DNA from: Auriscalpium vulgare
Taxonomy: Eukaryota; Basidiomycota; Agaricomycetes; Russulales; Auriscalpiaceae
Assembly: GCA_019915015.1 (NCBI GenBank)
Contig: JAHBBC010000060.1
Location: 1 to 64,000 of the forward strand
Reading direction: 5' to 3'
Length of the DNA: 64,000 nucleotides
In this document: positions 10,649 to 21,012 of the stretch, piece by piece
Layout: every line of letters begins with the position of its first letter
Position numbering within the stretch: position 1 is the stretch's first letter
The notes under the pieces: generated by a model
Database searches by the model: none
What the model was told of the DNA's origin: nothing
What the model saw: the letters and a program-made list of their open reading frames with translations, nothing else
Program-made: the position numbers and the translations under genes

Positions 10649-12010
10649 TTAAAAATATAACACTATAAATAAATAAATTAGAGTTAATAAACAATAAAAA
10701 ATAAATGTTCTATAATAAAGTGAAGTCAAAGGAATTTTTAATTCTGTTAATTTACTTTCTTTATTAAATTTTTCTATTCAATTTAAAATAAATTTAGGTA
10801 AATTTCTAGGGATATTTTTAAATTCAACTTCGTAGAAATATTTATATCTTAAATATACTAAAAAGCATATAAATGTTATAATAAAAGCGTAAATTAGTAT
10901 TAACCATTTAATAATATACATTTCTTGAGATATAAAATTTTTAATATAAAGAAATATTGTTAAAACATAATTATCCTTATCATCCAATTTAAAATAATAT
11001 TTTAAAATAAAAGTCCAAAGTCATATAAACAGACTTAAATATTTAAACCACTTAAACCAATTAATTTTATTATTTTTAAATATTTTTGTAATAAATCCTA
11101 AAAATAAAGATTTACTTATATTGTTGTCTTTGTCTAAATTAGAAGAAGATGGAGTATTATCAGGTAGACCTATATCAGATGGTACACTAATAGGACCTAT
11201 TTCTTGTGTTTGTGTTATTTCAATAATGTGTCTAGAAGGTCATTTGTCTTGTAAATAATACAAACCTCCCAATAAAACAGGTATAGCTATAAAGAAAACA
11301 GTATTTAATTTTTTATTATACTTATTAATCTGTAAATTTTGATGTTCTGTACTTGCATCTTTAGAAAATACTGGTGGTTGATGATACCTTATATAGGTAC
11401 TAAATAAGGCTCTAAACCCTAAAGTTACACTTACAAGACTAAACATTTGTATAGAATTAAAAATTACACCGCTTTTATCTAATATATTTATATTTGATTT
11501 ATTAGATTCAGCTATTAATTTAATAATATCATTAACTGAAATATTACTAGTATCCAGATTAATTGTAACATCCTTGGGAGTACTATCTATTATTTGTTGT
11601 CAACTAGAAATATTCAAAGTGTTTTGCATATAATTATCTAATTTGACTATACATTGTAATAGCTGATTTTTATTAGTTAAGCCACTTAGTAAATCATTTT
11701 TCCTACTTAATTGTATTCCCGCTATAATTCCATTTTCTTCTAATATTTCTACTGCACTTTTATAATTATTATTAGATAGTTCTATATCAGCTTTAAATCT
11801 TTTTTTAAAGTTATCTAAATGATTTTTAAAAAAAATAAAATTATCTTTTTCATCGATATAATTAGGAAATGATTCATTAAAAGTTGAAGTAGTGGCTTCA
11901 AATACTTCTGTAGCGGACATTGGTTCACTTTCTTTTTTTATTTGAGGTAAACCACTTAATAAGTTATTTATTTCTTGGTCTGTTAATTGTATGTTTCCTA
12001 TTTTTTTCAT
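10649..12010 (-). CDS. orf453, putative membrane protein, unrecognised
   Basis: A 453-codon frame, continuous only if TGA is Trp, starting MKKIGNIQLTDQEINNLLSG. Residues 1-185 look soluble, with Asn/Glu/Lys-rich helices. A hydrophobic segment at about 237-253 (TVFFIAIPVLLGGLYYL) is followed by a Ser/Asp-rich linker. Further hydrophobic stretches follow at about 365-385 and at the extreme C-terminus. I do not recognise the family. A damaged second copy of its C-terminal half lies at 7024-7578. Its upstream flank (12052-12328) is also present, inverted, at 41150-41443 ahead of another membrane-protein remnant, so leader and ORF type may travel together. Confidence 0.6.
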
Positions 12011-12051
12011 TTGTTAATTTGTAAATTTTTTTTTTTCAACAAGAGGTAAGT

Positions 12052-12328
12052 TATATATAATTAAGCTTGCACTCTTAATTCAAGCATTTAATTAATATTA
12101 TTAATATAAAAAAAATATATAAACAATATCCTATATAAAATATATAAAAATTAGCAATTATAATACTAATTTTGTTAATTAATAAAGCTTTACATAAAAT
12201 ATTATTCTATTCTTCTTCTTCTCTTTATAAATTTACACTAATAATAAGTAATAATAATATACCATTACTAGGTAAAATGATATAATGTAAAAGAAATTAT
12301 TAAAATTTAACTTCATCATGTTCTTTTA
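12052..12328 (-). repeat. ~280-bp inverted repeat, copy 1 (partner 41150-41443)
   Basis: In reverse complement this matches 41150-41443 along nearly its whole length: GAACAT.ATGAAGTTAAATTT, TTACATTATATCATTTTACC, then a GAAGAAGAAG tract, then AAATGCTTGAATTA. The partner has a longer GAA tract (about seven units). A third, shorter copy lies at 6118-6246. The opposite orientation makes it a candidate site for inversion of the 12.3-41.1 kb segment. Confidence 0.9.
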
Positions 12329-12465
12329 TTATATTAAACATCTTTTTCTTTTACTAAATAACCATGTGTTATTGTAATTTTAATAAATAAATAAAAAGAA
12401 AGGGTTAATTATTAATAAAAATGGCCAGATAATAGTTAACATAAATTTAATGAAGTTATTATGGT

Positions 12466-12693
12466 ATATTTTTACTAATTTAATAATGGACTTTTTTTAA
12501 TTAAGTCAAAATTCAGCAAATAGTTTTGGTTAGTTTTATTCTGTTTGTGTTTAGATAAGATAATGCATAGAACATTCTTCTATTACCTAAACTAATTTTT
12601 GTTTTATTATAATAGTTTGTTTGGTTTTAAACTAAGAAATAGAATAAGAGTAACTATTATATTTAATAAGTTACTTTATTATATAATTTTTTT
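12466..12693. repeat. Direct repeat, copy B (partner 7850-8190)
   Basis: This is the same sequence as 7850-8190 without its 100-base insertion. It borders trnI copy 1. Confidence 0.9.
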
Positions 12694-12707
12694 TTAATTA
12701 AATTAAT

Positions 12708-12777
12708 AAGCCCAAGAAGATTTGAACTTCTATAAATTTCTCATCAAGAAATCATTCTACCATTAAATTATAGGCTT
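12708..12777 (-). tRNA. trnI(gau): tRNA-Ile (GAU), copy 1
   Basis: Acceptor AAGCCTA/TGGGCTT, anticodon stem ATTTC/GAAAT around loop TTGATGA, and T arm AGAAG/CTTCT. It is identical over all 70 bases to 17805-17874, and about 15 bases on either side match as well. Confidence 0.92.
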
Positions 12778-13167
12778 TATTTAATATTTTATTTGCTCTT
12801 ATATAAAGAACAGAACTTAAAATTATATTAAATTTATGTTATATAATATTATTTTTTTTTTTTAATATTTATAAAAACTAAATTAATAATATCGTGTCCT
12901 TAGGAGCCTAAGGACAATTAGGTATCAAAGGTAAAGGCTAAGAAGTACGGTAACTATAGTAATTACAGTAGTATGGTAAATATGGTAAGTATGATAAGTA
13001 CGGGGAGGGGGGTTGATATAATTTTATATCTAATTTGTTTATTTAAAATAAAATAAATTTGATATAATTTTATATCTAATTTGTTTATTTAAAATAAAAT
13101 AAATTATAAATTAGAATTTTTAATTTGTTATTAAAATAACAAAATTATCTTATAATATATCATAAAA
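12778..13167. other. Intergenic trnI to atp9
   Basis: This holds a short GC-richer patch with imperfect 10-base units of AAGTATGGT type (about 12955-13005). It also holds a 45-base tandem duplication at 13014-13106. No gene is seen. Confidence 0.55.
13014..13106 (+). repeat. Tandem duplication, ~45-bp unit
   Basis: Two copies of a unit beginning GATATAATTTTATATCTAAT lie head to tail just downstream of the atp9 stop. Confidence 0.9.
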
Positions 13168-13389
13168 TTATGAATATAATAATAAGAAAGCAATCATTAA
13201 AGAGAATAAACCTGTAGCTTCGGCTAAAGCGAAACCTAAGATTGCGAAACTAAATAATTGACCTCTTATTTGAGGGTTTCTAGCTGTTGAAGCGATTAAT
13301 GAAGAGAAAATTAAACCAATACCGGCTCCTGCTCCAATTAAACCTGAGCAAGCTAAACCTGCACCAATGTATTTTGCGGCTGCTAACAT
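13168..13389 (-). CDS. atp9: ATP synthase subunit 9 (F0 c-ring)
   Basis: The 73-residue hairpin protein forms the proton-translocating c-ring of mitochondrial ATP synthase. Two hydrophobic helices flank the polar loop RNPQ (residues 37-40). The ion-binding carboxylate is Glu57 in [10 protein letters not shown]. The first helix carries the Gly-rich [17 protein letters not shown] pattern. Length is the family norm. There is no presequence, as expected for a mitochondrial gene. Its 5' leader (13409-13466) is copied at 6612-6668. Confidence 0.97.
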   Translation of the reverse strand: MLAAAKYIGAGLACSGLIGAGAGIGLIFSSLIASTARNPQIRGQLFSFAILGFALAEATGLFSLMIAFLLLYS

Positions 13390-13470
13390 ATTAATAAAAA
13401 AAATTTTTTTAAGATAGCGTCTAACATATACAATAATTTAAAAAGTATACTCTTTTATTATAATAATATA
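13390..13470 (-). promoter_or_regulatory. atp9 5' leader
   Basis: The segment AAGATAGCGTCTAACATATA at 13411 onward is repeated at 6613 onward. Being kept at two sites next to an ATG suggests a role in expression or a recombination hotspot. Function is inferred. Confidence 0.5.
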
Positions 13471-13745
13471 ATAAAAAAAACCTAGTATAATAATAATTTA
13501 TTATTTTTATTATTTTTATTATTACACTAGGTTAAATAAATAGAAAAGTGTGTGTAAACATCTTTTTATGATTATTATATTTTTTGATAATAAATTCCAT
13601 ATTTAAAAGAACAAAACCCTTTGATTAAACATAAGGGATTTATAGATCCGATCGGTTAAATATAATATTTAAATATATATTTTTAGTTAAAATAAATCTA
13701 TAAACTTTTTTTTTTTTTTTTTTTTTTTAATAAATAGACTTAAAC
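13471..13745. other. Intergenic atp9 to orf194
   Basis: This is AT-rich. A hairpin near 13478-13535 pairs AACCTAGTATAATAATAA with TTATTATTACACTAGGTT, and the AAACATCTTTTT motif lies near 13558. No gene is seen. Confidence 0.5.
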
Positions 13746-14330
13746 TTAATTGGTGAATATAATATAATCCATAGCTATAGTAGTGAAAATTGTAATAATA
13801 ATTAACAATATATTTATAAATAAATAATATTGTTGGAACTTTCTTCTTATTCTAATAAATTTTCCTATTTTAGGAAATTTTTCTTCTATTTTTAAATAAT
13901 TTAACAAATATTCACTATAAATTATAGTAATAATACTTGTTAAACATAGAAAAATTAACAAAGAAGTTAATATATGAGATAAGGCATATAATTGTTCAAA
14001 CCTTAATTGAGGGATTAAGTCTTTTAAATTTTGTAAAAAATCATACATATCATCACTCCCAAATTTATTAACTCTAGTTACAGCATTTTCATATGTTTCT
14101 TTCCAGAATATCATTTTAGGTATAATACTATTAATTTTACTTAATATTAATAATAAAATATTACTATTTTTAGTAGTAAGATCATTATTAAAATCAAGTA
14201 TAGAATTAGATACACTATCATTTTCTGACATAGATTTAATTATTTGTTCTATTTTTACTATAAAAAGAATAAACATTAATATTAATCCATAAATAATATT
14301 AAGTAAGAAATTTTTTTTTTTGATTTTCAT
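13746..14330 (-). CDS. orf194, putative membrane protein, mosaic with orf204
   Basis: This 194-codon frame is hypothetical. Residues 1-25 (MKIKKKNFLLNIIYGLILMF...) and about 29-65 (QIIKSMSENDSVSNSIL...) are nearly identical to orf204 (43096). The ~100 residues between those blocks in orf204 are absent here, and the C-terminal half is unrelated. Two or three membrane segments are predicted by eye (7-25, about 118-142 and 165-190). The segment EEKFPKIGKFIRIRRKFQQ resembles a broken frame near 52800. It follows a truncated cox3-type leader (14331-14392). It is probably a recombinant ORF, and expression is unknown. Confidence 0.5.
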   Translation of the reverse strand: MKIKKKNFLLNIIYGLILMFILFIVKIEQIIKSMSENDSVSNSILDFNNDLTTKNSNILLLILSKINSIIPKMIFWKETYENAVTRVNKFGSDDMYDFLQNLKDLIPQLRFEQLYALSHILTSLLIFLCLTSIITIIYSEYLLNYLKIEEKFPKIGKFIRIRRKFQQYYLFINILLIIITIFTTIAMDYIIFTN

Positions 14331-14392
14331 AATTTTGTTGTTGTTTATTAACGAATTCGTATTATAGTTACTTAAATTAGATAAAGATTTAT
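14331..14392 (-). promoter_or_regulatory. Truncated cox3-type leader, copy 3 (ahead of orf194)
   Basis: This keeps both ends of the leader, AACGAATTCGTATTATAGTT and the AATTTTGTTGTTGTTT next to the ATG. About 110 internal bases present in copy 4 (42914-43095) are missing. Confidence 0.8.
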
Positions 14393-15013
14393 GTTTATTA
14401 ATTAATTTTTATTTAAATTATTTTAATAATAATATAAACTTATTTATTCTTTTATTATAAAAAAGTTCCATTTTTAATTAAGATATTTAATATTTTTGGA
14501 CTATAATTATTTCTGTTTATAGTAAAAATGGTCATACCAAGTAATGGTAGGAAAAGATTCTTTGTGTAAAATAAGTAGGTAAGTATCCGTAAATGGCAAA
14601 TAAGTAGATAAGGTAATTTTTAAATTATTTTAATTAATTGATATTTGTCTAGGTCTGCTATTATTACTACTTCCGTATGCTTCCATAATTAATTTATTTA
14701 TTTTTCTTATTCTTATTCTTATTCTTATTCTTATTTTTATTCATATTAAAAATCTATTAGTCTTTAGTATAAGGGGAGGGGAGGAATTATGATTTAGAGT
14801 AAAATATTATAGATTTATTATTAATAAAAAAATCTAATTTAGATAGTAGATAACTAACTATTAAATTATAAATATAATAATAAATTATAATACTAATAAT
14901 ATTATAGATTATTTTATTCTTTTCTGTTCTTATTAAAAATAAAATATCTTTTTTTTTGGTAGGGTTACAAAGGCCTTTTTTTTTTTACACCATAAAATAA
15001 ACTTAAATAAATA
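14393..15013. other. Intergenic orf194 to cob
   Basis: This is AT-rich. It contains simple TTATTC repeats near 14706-14745 and a degenerate ACAAAGGCC element end near 14965. No gene is seen. Confidence 0.5.
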
Positions 15014-17234
15014 TTAATTAGAATCTGTAGCAATATCCATTAAAGTATTTTCAATTATACCAATAGCAGGTACTATTACTAAAAATCAAGCAAAATAAAA
15101 AGCAGTAGAAATTTGACCTATTTCTAAATAAGGAGATTCAGGATGTTGAGAACCTATTCAAAGTAAAATTACAAAATTTACAATAAATGATCATTGAGCT
15201 AATTTCATTGCAGGTCTAAACTGACTACCTCTTATTCTAGAAACATCAGTTAAAGGTAAAATTAATAAAATTAATAATGAACCAAACATAGCCACTACTC
15301 CTAATAATTTATTAGGTATAGATCTTAATATAGCATAAAATGGTAATAAATCTTTAATATATATAATTATGGACTAATTTTATGATCATAACATATCTTC
15401 ATGCATAAACGGATATATGTGTTCTCTAACCTTATTCATACTTCCCTCTCAAATATAAATTCTATATCCTTTGGTGTGATTGTGAATAGTACATTTAAGA
15501 ATAAGAATAAGAATAAGAATAATAATAAGAATAATAATAAAATCAGGTAATAATAAGTTTTCTAAAGTACTTTTAAATAAGTTAACTTCTTCTAATGTAA
15601 AACCATAAGTTAACTTCTTCTAATGTAAAACCATAAGTACTTAAATGTAAACCTTTATTTTTTTAATTAGAGAACCATCGTCCATGATTCAATAAGCTAA
15701 AGCCCTATGAGTTAATAATTTACTAATAGTTTAAGATACTATTTTTTTGTTCTCTTTATTATAACAAAACTTCTATAATAATTAACACAAGGTAAGTTAA
15801 TGTAGCAAAAAACTGAACTGTAGGTATTGTAAGTTTGTTATCTACAAAGGTTTTAGGTTTAGGATCAAAATCTTGCGATAAAAAAGGTTTAAAAAAAGAT
15901 GTTTCACACCTGATAAAAATAATTTCATTGGTGTTTTATTAAACTACTCTTAAATAAATAAACCTAGAATTCGTATTTCTACATTGTAAATGACCCTCTC
16001 CTAATAATAAGCCAATTATTATCTCATTTATAGGACTAAGTATATTGATTTTTGATCTTTCGACTTTACTTAATTTTTTTGTAAGTACTTGCTAACTACT
16101 TTTTGTAGCTACTAAACTACTATAAGTTGTCAAATAAAATTTATAATTATATATATCCCTAATTTTTCAATTAAGGTTGGACTATATCTTCATCCTTAAC
16201 TAAGTTTTAAGGAGCCTCACGTATAGTCTCTGGGGATCCTACTCTTGCATTATACAATTTGGTTTCCTGCTGATTGCCCTTGTAATATCTTTAATATTTT
16301 TACTGCCATTAATCCTCATTTAGATAAGGATTAAAACTTAAAGCTTTAGGGGTTTCCAGCATATAGTGAAGTTTATTTTTCATAAGATTACTCTTAAGCA
16401 TGACATTTATTTTTATCATTCAGGTACAATAGATGAAGGAGTACTCATAGGATTAGCTGGAATATAATTATCACTATGTCCTAATAAATTAGGATAGAAG
16501 AAAACTATTACAGATAATGCTAAAAAAAATGCAAATATAGTTACAAGATCTTTAAATGTAAAATAAGGATGCATTGTATATCTATCTCCACTTGAAGAAA
16601 CACCATTTGGATTATTAGAACCATGTGTATGAAGAGCTAATAAATGAGCTACTACTAAAGCAGCTAATACAAAAGGTAATAGAAAATGAAGAGAAAAGAA
16701 TCTATTAAGTGTAGCATTACTTACACTAAATCCTCCTCAAATTAATTCTACTAAATCTTGACCAAATACTGGAACTGCTGATAATAAATTAGTAATTACA
16801 GTTGCACCTCATAGACTCATTTGACCATATGGTAATACATAACCCAGAAAACCAATAGCCATCATTAATATTAAAATTATTACTCCTATTGTTCATACTA
16901 ATACTCTAGGTGATTTATAAGAACTATAATATAATCCTCTAGCAATATGAACATAAACAAAAGTAAAGAAAAAAGAAGCTACATTAGCATGTGTATATCT
17001 AACAACTCATCCTGAATTAACATCTCTCATTATATGTTCTACACTATTAAAAGCAAAGTCTACATGTGGTTGATAATGCATAGCTAAAAATACTCCAGTT
17101 AATATTTGTAATACTAAACAAGTACCTAATAAAGAACCGAAATTTCATAAATAAGAAAGATTAGCCGGTTGAGGCGAATCTACAATATAAGAATTTATTA
17201 GTCTTAAGAATATATTGGTTTTTAATAATCTCAT
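15014..17234 (-). CDS. cob: Cytochrome b, two exons
   Basis: This is the central subunit of respiratory complex III, binding hemes bL and bH and the quinone sites. Exons are complement(16415..17234) and complement(15014..15351), giving 385 residues. The start is [16 protein letters not shown]. Exon 1 carries the heme-ligand helices, with His in [22 protein letters not shown] and [12 protein letters not shown]. The intron splits the conserved PEWY motif of the Qo site inside the Tyr codon (T / AT), leaving PSSIVPEW in exon 1 and [17 protein letters not shown] in exon 2. Many TGA codons fall on conserved Trp. Ends at TAA with no frame problems. Confidence 0.96.
15352..16414 (-). mobile_element. 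Group I intron in cob at PEW/Y
   Basis: The boundaries follow the group I rule: the upstream exon ends in T and the intron ends in G. On the minus strand the core elements appear in order: a Q/P-like AATCAGCAGGAAACC near 16270, an R-like CCAGAGACTATACGTGAG near 16230, and an S-like GAAGATATAGTCC near 16190. Most of the intron 3' of the core is a decayed homing-endonuclease gene. Confidence 0.85.
15370..16080 (-). pseudogene. Decayed LAGLIDADG endonuclease in the cob intron
   Basis: Pieces of a LAGLIDADG (type 2) endonuclease can be read in several frames: [15 protein letters not shown] (first motif), ALAYWIMDDGSL (second motif region), then GFTLEEVN and [15 protein letters not shown]. Stops and frameshifts lie between them. 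A 32-base tandem duplication (15575-15638, unit containing AAGTTAACTTCTTCTAATGT) further disrupts it. It is not functional as written, and the intron may now be fixed rather than mobile. Confidence 0.75.
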
Positions 17235-17384
17235 TATTTTTTTTTTTTTTTTTTTAATTTATTTTTGTTATTTTATTTATTTTTTTTACATTTTGATTTT
17301 AATTGTTTCAGGTTTTTAATTTCATTATCTTTTTATTTATTTGTTATTAAATTTTTAAAATATTATTAAATATTTATATTAAAT

Positions 17385-17700
17385 AATATTATCACAAATT
17401 TAATTTAAGCTATTATGATCATTCACTTATTCCATTATCTACTTTATACTTAGTTTCTTTTGGACAAAATAATAGAATAAGATCACACTTTCCATCATTG
17501 TATTTTGGATTCATAGGTATTACTATTGGTAATACCATTTTAATTGTTCTGGTATTAGTTAAAGGTGGTCATCCCAGGCTTTACATAATTCATATTATCA
17601 ATTATTTTATCGGCCATTTAAGAGACAAAATACATTTTTTTTTTTCAAATTTTATAATTATCCTTCTATTTCTTTTTTTTTTACTGCATGTACTATAAGA
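17385..17700 (+). pseudogene. Open stretch of unknown origin (no ATG)
   Basis: About 105 codons are open without a good start codon. They contain STLYLVSFGQNNRIRSHFPS, then a hydrophobic run (FIGITIGNTILIVLVLVKGG) and a C-terminal hydrophobic tail. I do not recognise it. It is antisense-adjacent to cob and may be a remnant of a membrane-protein gene, or chance. Confidence 0.25.
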
Positions 17701-17804
17701 TAATTGAGCTATTATTAACAACAAAATGCTTATATGTTTAAGGAATATTGTAACAAGAAAAAAATTTATTTATAATTTATATAATTTTTTAAGTATTAAT
17801 TAAT

Positions 17805-17874
17805 AAGCCCAAGAAGATTTGAACTTCTATAAATTTCTCATCAAGAAATCATTCTACCATTAAATTATAGGCTT
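17805..17874 (-). tRNA. trnI(gau): tRNA-Ile (GAU), copy 2
   Basis: This is identical to 12708-12777 over the whole tRNA, including the loop TTGATGA. The shared block reaches roughly 15 bases beyond each end (TTTAATATTTTATTT on the right side). Confidence 0.92.
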
Positions 17875-18459
17875 TATTTAATATTTTATTTACTGTTATT
17901 AAAGTTCAGTATTTTAAATCTAAAATTTCTTTTTTTTTTGGTAGGGGACAAAGGAACCGAAGGAACCGAAGGAACCGAAGGAACCGAAGGAACCGAATGC
18001 CTTTATTATTTTAACTATTCAAAGGCCGAAAAAGTTTATTTATCTTATTAGAAAACTTACATAAACTGACCATAGTATTCGTAGGTAAGTAATAATTGCT
18101 GATTATTAACAACAACAACAACAAAAACAAAAAAGTCCATTAGAAATTTAAAATTGTTTGCAAAGGCTGAAAAATGCAAATTGACCACTTACCTAAGGAT
18201 ATATTATTCGTTCTACTTACCTACTTACCTACAGGGCCAAAGAATAAATAAAAAATTTTTATTTATAAGTTAAAATCTTAAAATCTTCAAATCTTAAAAT
18301 ATTAAAATATTAAAATATTAAAATATTAAAATATTAAAATATTAATAGGGCAAATTAGTAAATTAGGTTATATCTTTAAGATAAGTATGGAAAGTAGGTA
18401 TAACTGTAAGTACGGGGGGAGTTAAACATAATTTTGATTATAGTTAATAAATATTATAA
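17875..18459. other. Intergenic trnI to nad1
   Basis: This holds the 9-bp array at 17938-18010, an 8-bp AT repeat (AAAATATT) at 18296-18345 and a short AAGTAGGTATAACTGT-type GC patch. No gene is seen. Confidence 0.5.
17938..18010 (+). repeat. 9-bp array element (GGAACCGAA)5
   Basis: Five units lie at 17953-17997, preceded by GGTAGGGGACAAAGG and followed by TGCCTTTATTATTTTAAC. The ends are the usual ACAAAGG and a degraded CCTTTGT. Confidence 0.92.
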
Positions 18460-19476
18460 TTAATAAGGAGCTATATCAAAACCAATTAAAATACTAGGAA
18501 CTAAAATAATAAAAGCTACAGCTACTGGTAATAAATTTAATCAACATAATTCAATTAAAGCATCATATCTCATTCTAGGTAAAGTAGCTCTAAACCAAAC
18601 AAACATAAAACAAAAAATACATGTTTTAATACCTAATATTACAGATTGTAAATTAATAAATGATTCATTTACAAATAATTCAGGCATGTGGTAACCACCA
18701 AGGAATAAAATAGCTGTAATACAACTAAATAAAACAATGGAAGTATATTCTGCAAGGAAAAAGAAAACAAAAGGAACACTAGAATGTTCTGTAAAAAAAC
18801 CAGCAACTAATTCAGATTCAGCCTCTTGTAAATCAAATGGTGTACGAGATGTTTCAGCTAAAATAGAAATAAAATATAATATAAATACAGGTAATAATGG
18901 TACAATAAATCAAACAGCTTGTTGACTTTCTATGATGGTAGTAAAATTAAAGGATCCAGTTAATAATATTATAATTAGAATAGCACTACTTAATATTAAT
19001 TCATAACTAATCATAGCTGCTGTACTTCTTAAAGAACCTAAAAATGCATATTTAGAATTAGCAGATCAACCTGCAAATAATACACCATATACACCTAAAG
19101 AGGATAAAGCTAAAGTATATAATATACCTAATGAAAAATCAGAAAGACTTAAACCTTGTCCTAAAGGTATTACACCTCAACCTAGTAAACTAAAGATTAA
19201 AGTAAATATAGGAGCTAAATAAAATAATACTTTATTAGATTGAGATGGTATAACTGTTTCTTTAACTATTAATTTTAAAGCATCACTAAAAGGTTGTAGT
19301 ATTCCATAATAACCTGTAGTATTCGGTCCTACTCTTCGTTGATGAGCAGCTAATTGTTTTCTTTCTATAATAGTCATGAAAGCAACTGCTAATAAAATAG
19401 GTAAGACTAATAATAATACATCTATTAAATTTATTAATATATTTAAAATTGTTAATATTAAATTATTTGTTGTCAT
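18460..19476 (-). CDS. nad1: NADH dehydrogenase subunit 1
   Basis: This is a membrane subunit of complex I at the quinone-tunnel junction. It has 338 codons, with no intron and no internal frame problem once TGA is Trp. Family signatures are AFMTIIERKQLAAHQRRVGP near residue 32 and LAETSRTPFDLQEAESELV in the middle, the conserved quinone-site loop. Around eight hydrophobic helices are visible. ATG at 19476 gives a normal N-terminus, and the C-terminus ends SILIGFDIAPY. Confidence 0.97.
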
Positions 19477-20553
19477 AATTTTTATCTTTATACTTTTTTT
19501 TTCAAATATTTATATATAGTTAAAATTAAATTATTTTTATTTTTTTATTAATAAAATATTTAAATTAGTATATATAAATAAATGATTTATTTACGTTATT
19601 TAAAAATAACAACATAGCCTAAATTAATTATTTTTGTTTATTAGTTAAAAAAAAAACAACAAAAGGTTGAATCAGCTAATTCTACAATGGCTTATTTATT
19701 TGGTATAAACATCTTTTTATGATTATTATATATTATATATTATATATTATATATTATATATTATATATTATATATTATATATTTATACCAAGAATAAAAT
19801 AAGGAAGCGAAGCATATTATATGTGTTATATTATAAGTATCATATACTTTATGTTAAAAGACTTTAACCTTGAATAATAGTAGACTTTGAAAATAGTTTA
19901 ATAATAGTAATATCACAATTACTTAAATTAATAATAAAATATCTTAGGGGACAAAGGCCTGCGGATCCTGCGGATCCTGCGTATTATATTTTTATAACAC
20001 AACAAAACAATCAGAGCCGCAATAAAATTTAGTTATTGATTTATTTAGCTGATAAAATAAGTACTATTAAGTTATTATTGGTTAAAATCTAACTTATTAC
20101 CATTACCGTTAATAAGTGAAGTAAGGTAATTATGGCTTACAGTTAATTAAGGTAAGTACTTACAGTTAAGTAAAGCAGGTAATATATACCTAAACCTAAT
20201 AATATAATAAATAGTAAAAATACATTGTAACAAAAAAAAGAAATTCGCATCTCCGTACTTACGTAATAACAAAATTCCTTCAGATACATATAAAGAAATA
20301 TTAATCTATATATTAATGATCATAAAAAAAGAATGATCATAGTTTTAGACTATCGGTAAGTACAAGTAAGTTATTATGGTAAGTAAGAGATGTAAACAAG
20401 GCAAGCTAAAATTTAGACCTATAATTAAGTAACTTAACTATTTTAATTTAATAAACAAATTTTAGTTATTATAGTTTATATAAACAAAATGGTCTTAATA
20501 TTAAAAAATTAGTGCCAAACAGCCTTTGCAAATAAATTAATTATTTAGCCTTT
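19477..20553. other. Intergenic nad1 to trnR
   Basis: This is AT-rich without a gene. It holds a TATATTA simple repeat (19727-19785), a 9-bp element (19933-20016), several GTAAGTA-rich patches (about 20110-20170) and two ATGATCAT palindromes (20318 and 20335). Confidence 0.5.
19933..20016 (+). repeat. 9-bp array element (CCTGCGGAT type)
   Basis: The left end AAAATATCTTAGGGGACAAA runs into GG and two units of CCTGCGGAT, and the right side ends ACAATCAGAGCCGCAA. The left half is almost identical to 20929-20970. Confidence 0.88.
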
Positions 20554-20623
20554 ATTCTCTTTTGGAGTCGAACCAAAATTAACATTTTAGAAGAATGCTG
20601 TTCTACCATTAAACTAAGAGAAT
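20554..20623 (-). tRNA. trnR(ucu): tRNA-Arg (UCU)
   Basis: Acceptor ATTCTCT/AGAGAAT is perfect. The anticodon stem GCATT/AATGT holds loop CTTCTAA. It decodes AGR, the main Arg codons used in this genome. Confidence 0.93.
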
Positions 20624-20708
20624 TTATTTTTCTTTTTTCTTCTTTTTATTATTGTTAGTACAAGTACAAAAAAGATGTCAAATTTAGTTTTATTTATTTT
20701 TTATAATA

Positions 20709-20805
20709 AATTATTAAATTATCTCTTTTGTTGGTATTTAACAGAGGAAAAGCAGGAAGGATACCAATGACAAAATGACCCAATGACCCAATGACACAAT
20801 GACAG
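20709..20805 (+). repeat. Dispersed ~95-bp repeat, copy 1
   Basis: ATTAAATTATCTCTTTTGTTG is followed by GGATACCAATGACAAAATG and copies of ACCCAATG. It is nearly the same as 46522-46613, and the 3' half recurs at 48597 and inverted at 40480. Confidence 0.9.
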
Positions 20806-20928
20806 CAGTCGATCATTAAGAGCCTTGTGGATAATAACAGTAAAGTTTTTTTTATGATCATTAATTTTATTACTTTTATTATATTCAAGGATTAATGTAA
20901 AAATATATTAAATAACTGATACTTTTAA

Positions 20929-21012
20929 ATTATCTCTTAGGGGACAAAGGCCTGCGGATCCTGCGGATCCTGCTTACCTTTGTATAGTTAAAAATAATCA
21001 GAGCCGCAATGT
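20929..21012 (+). repeat. 9-bp array element (CCTGCGGAT type)
   Basis: ATCTCTTAGGGGACAAAGG is followed by two units of CCTGCGGAT and then CTTACCTTTGTATAGTTAAA and a CAGAGCCGCAA end. It shows the full left and right ends of the family. Confidence 0.92.

Noticed and set aside
17938..18010. Regular short repeats resembling a CRISPR array
   Set aside because: Units are 9 bases without spacers, in a mitochondrial genome; these are minisatellites.
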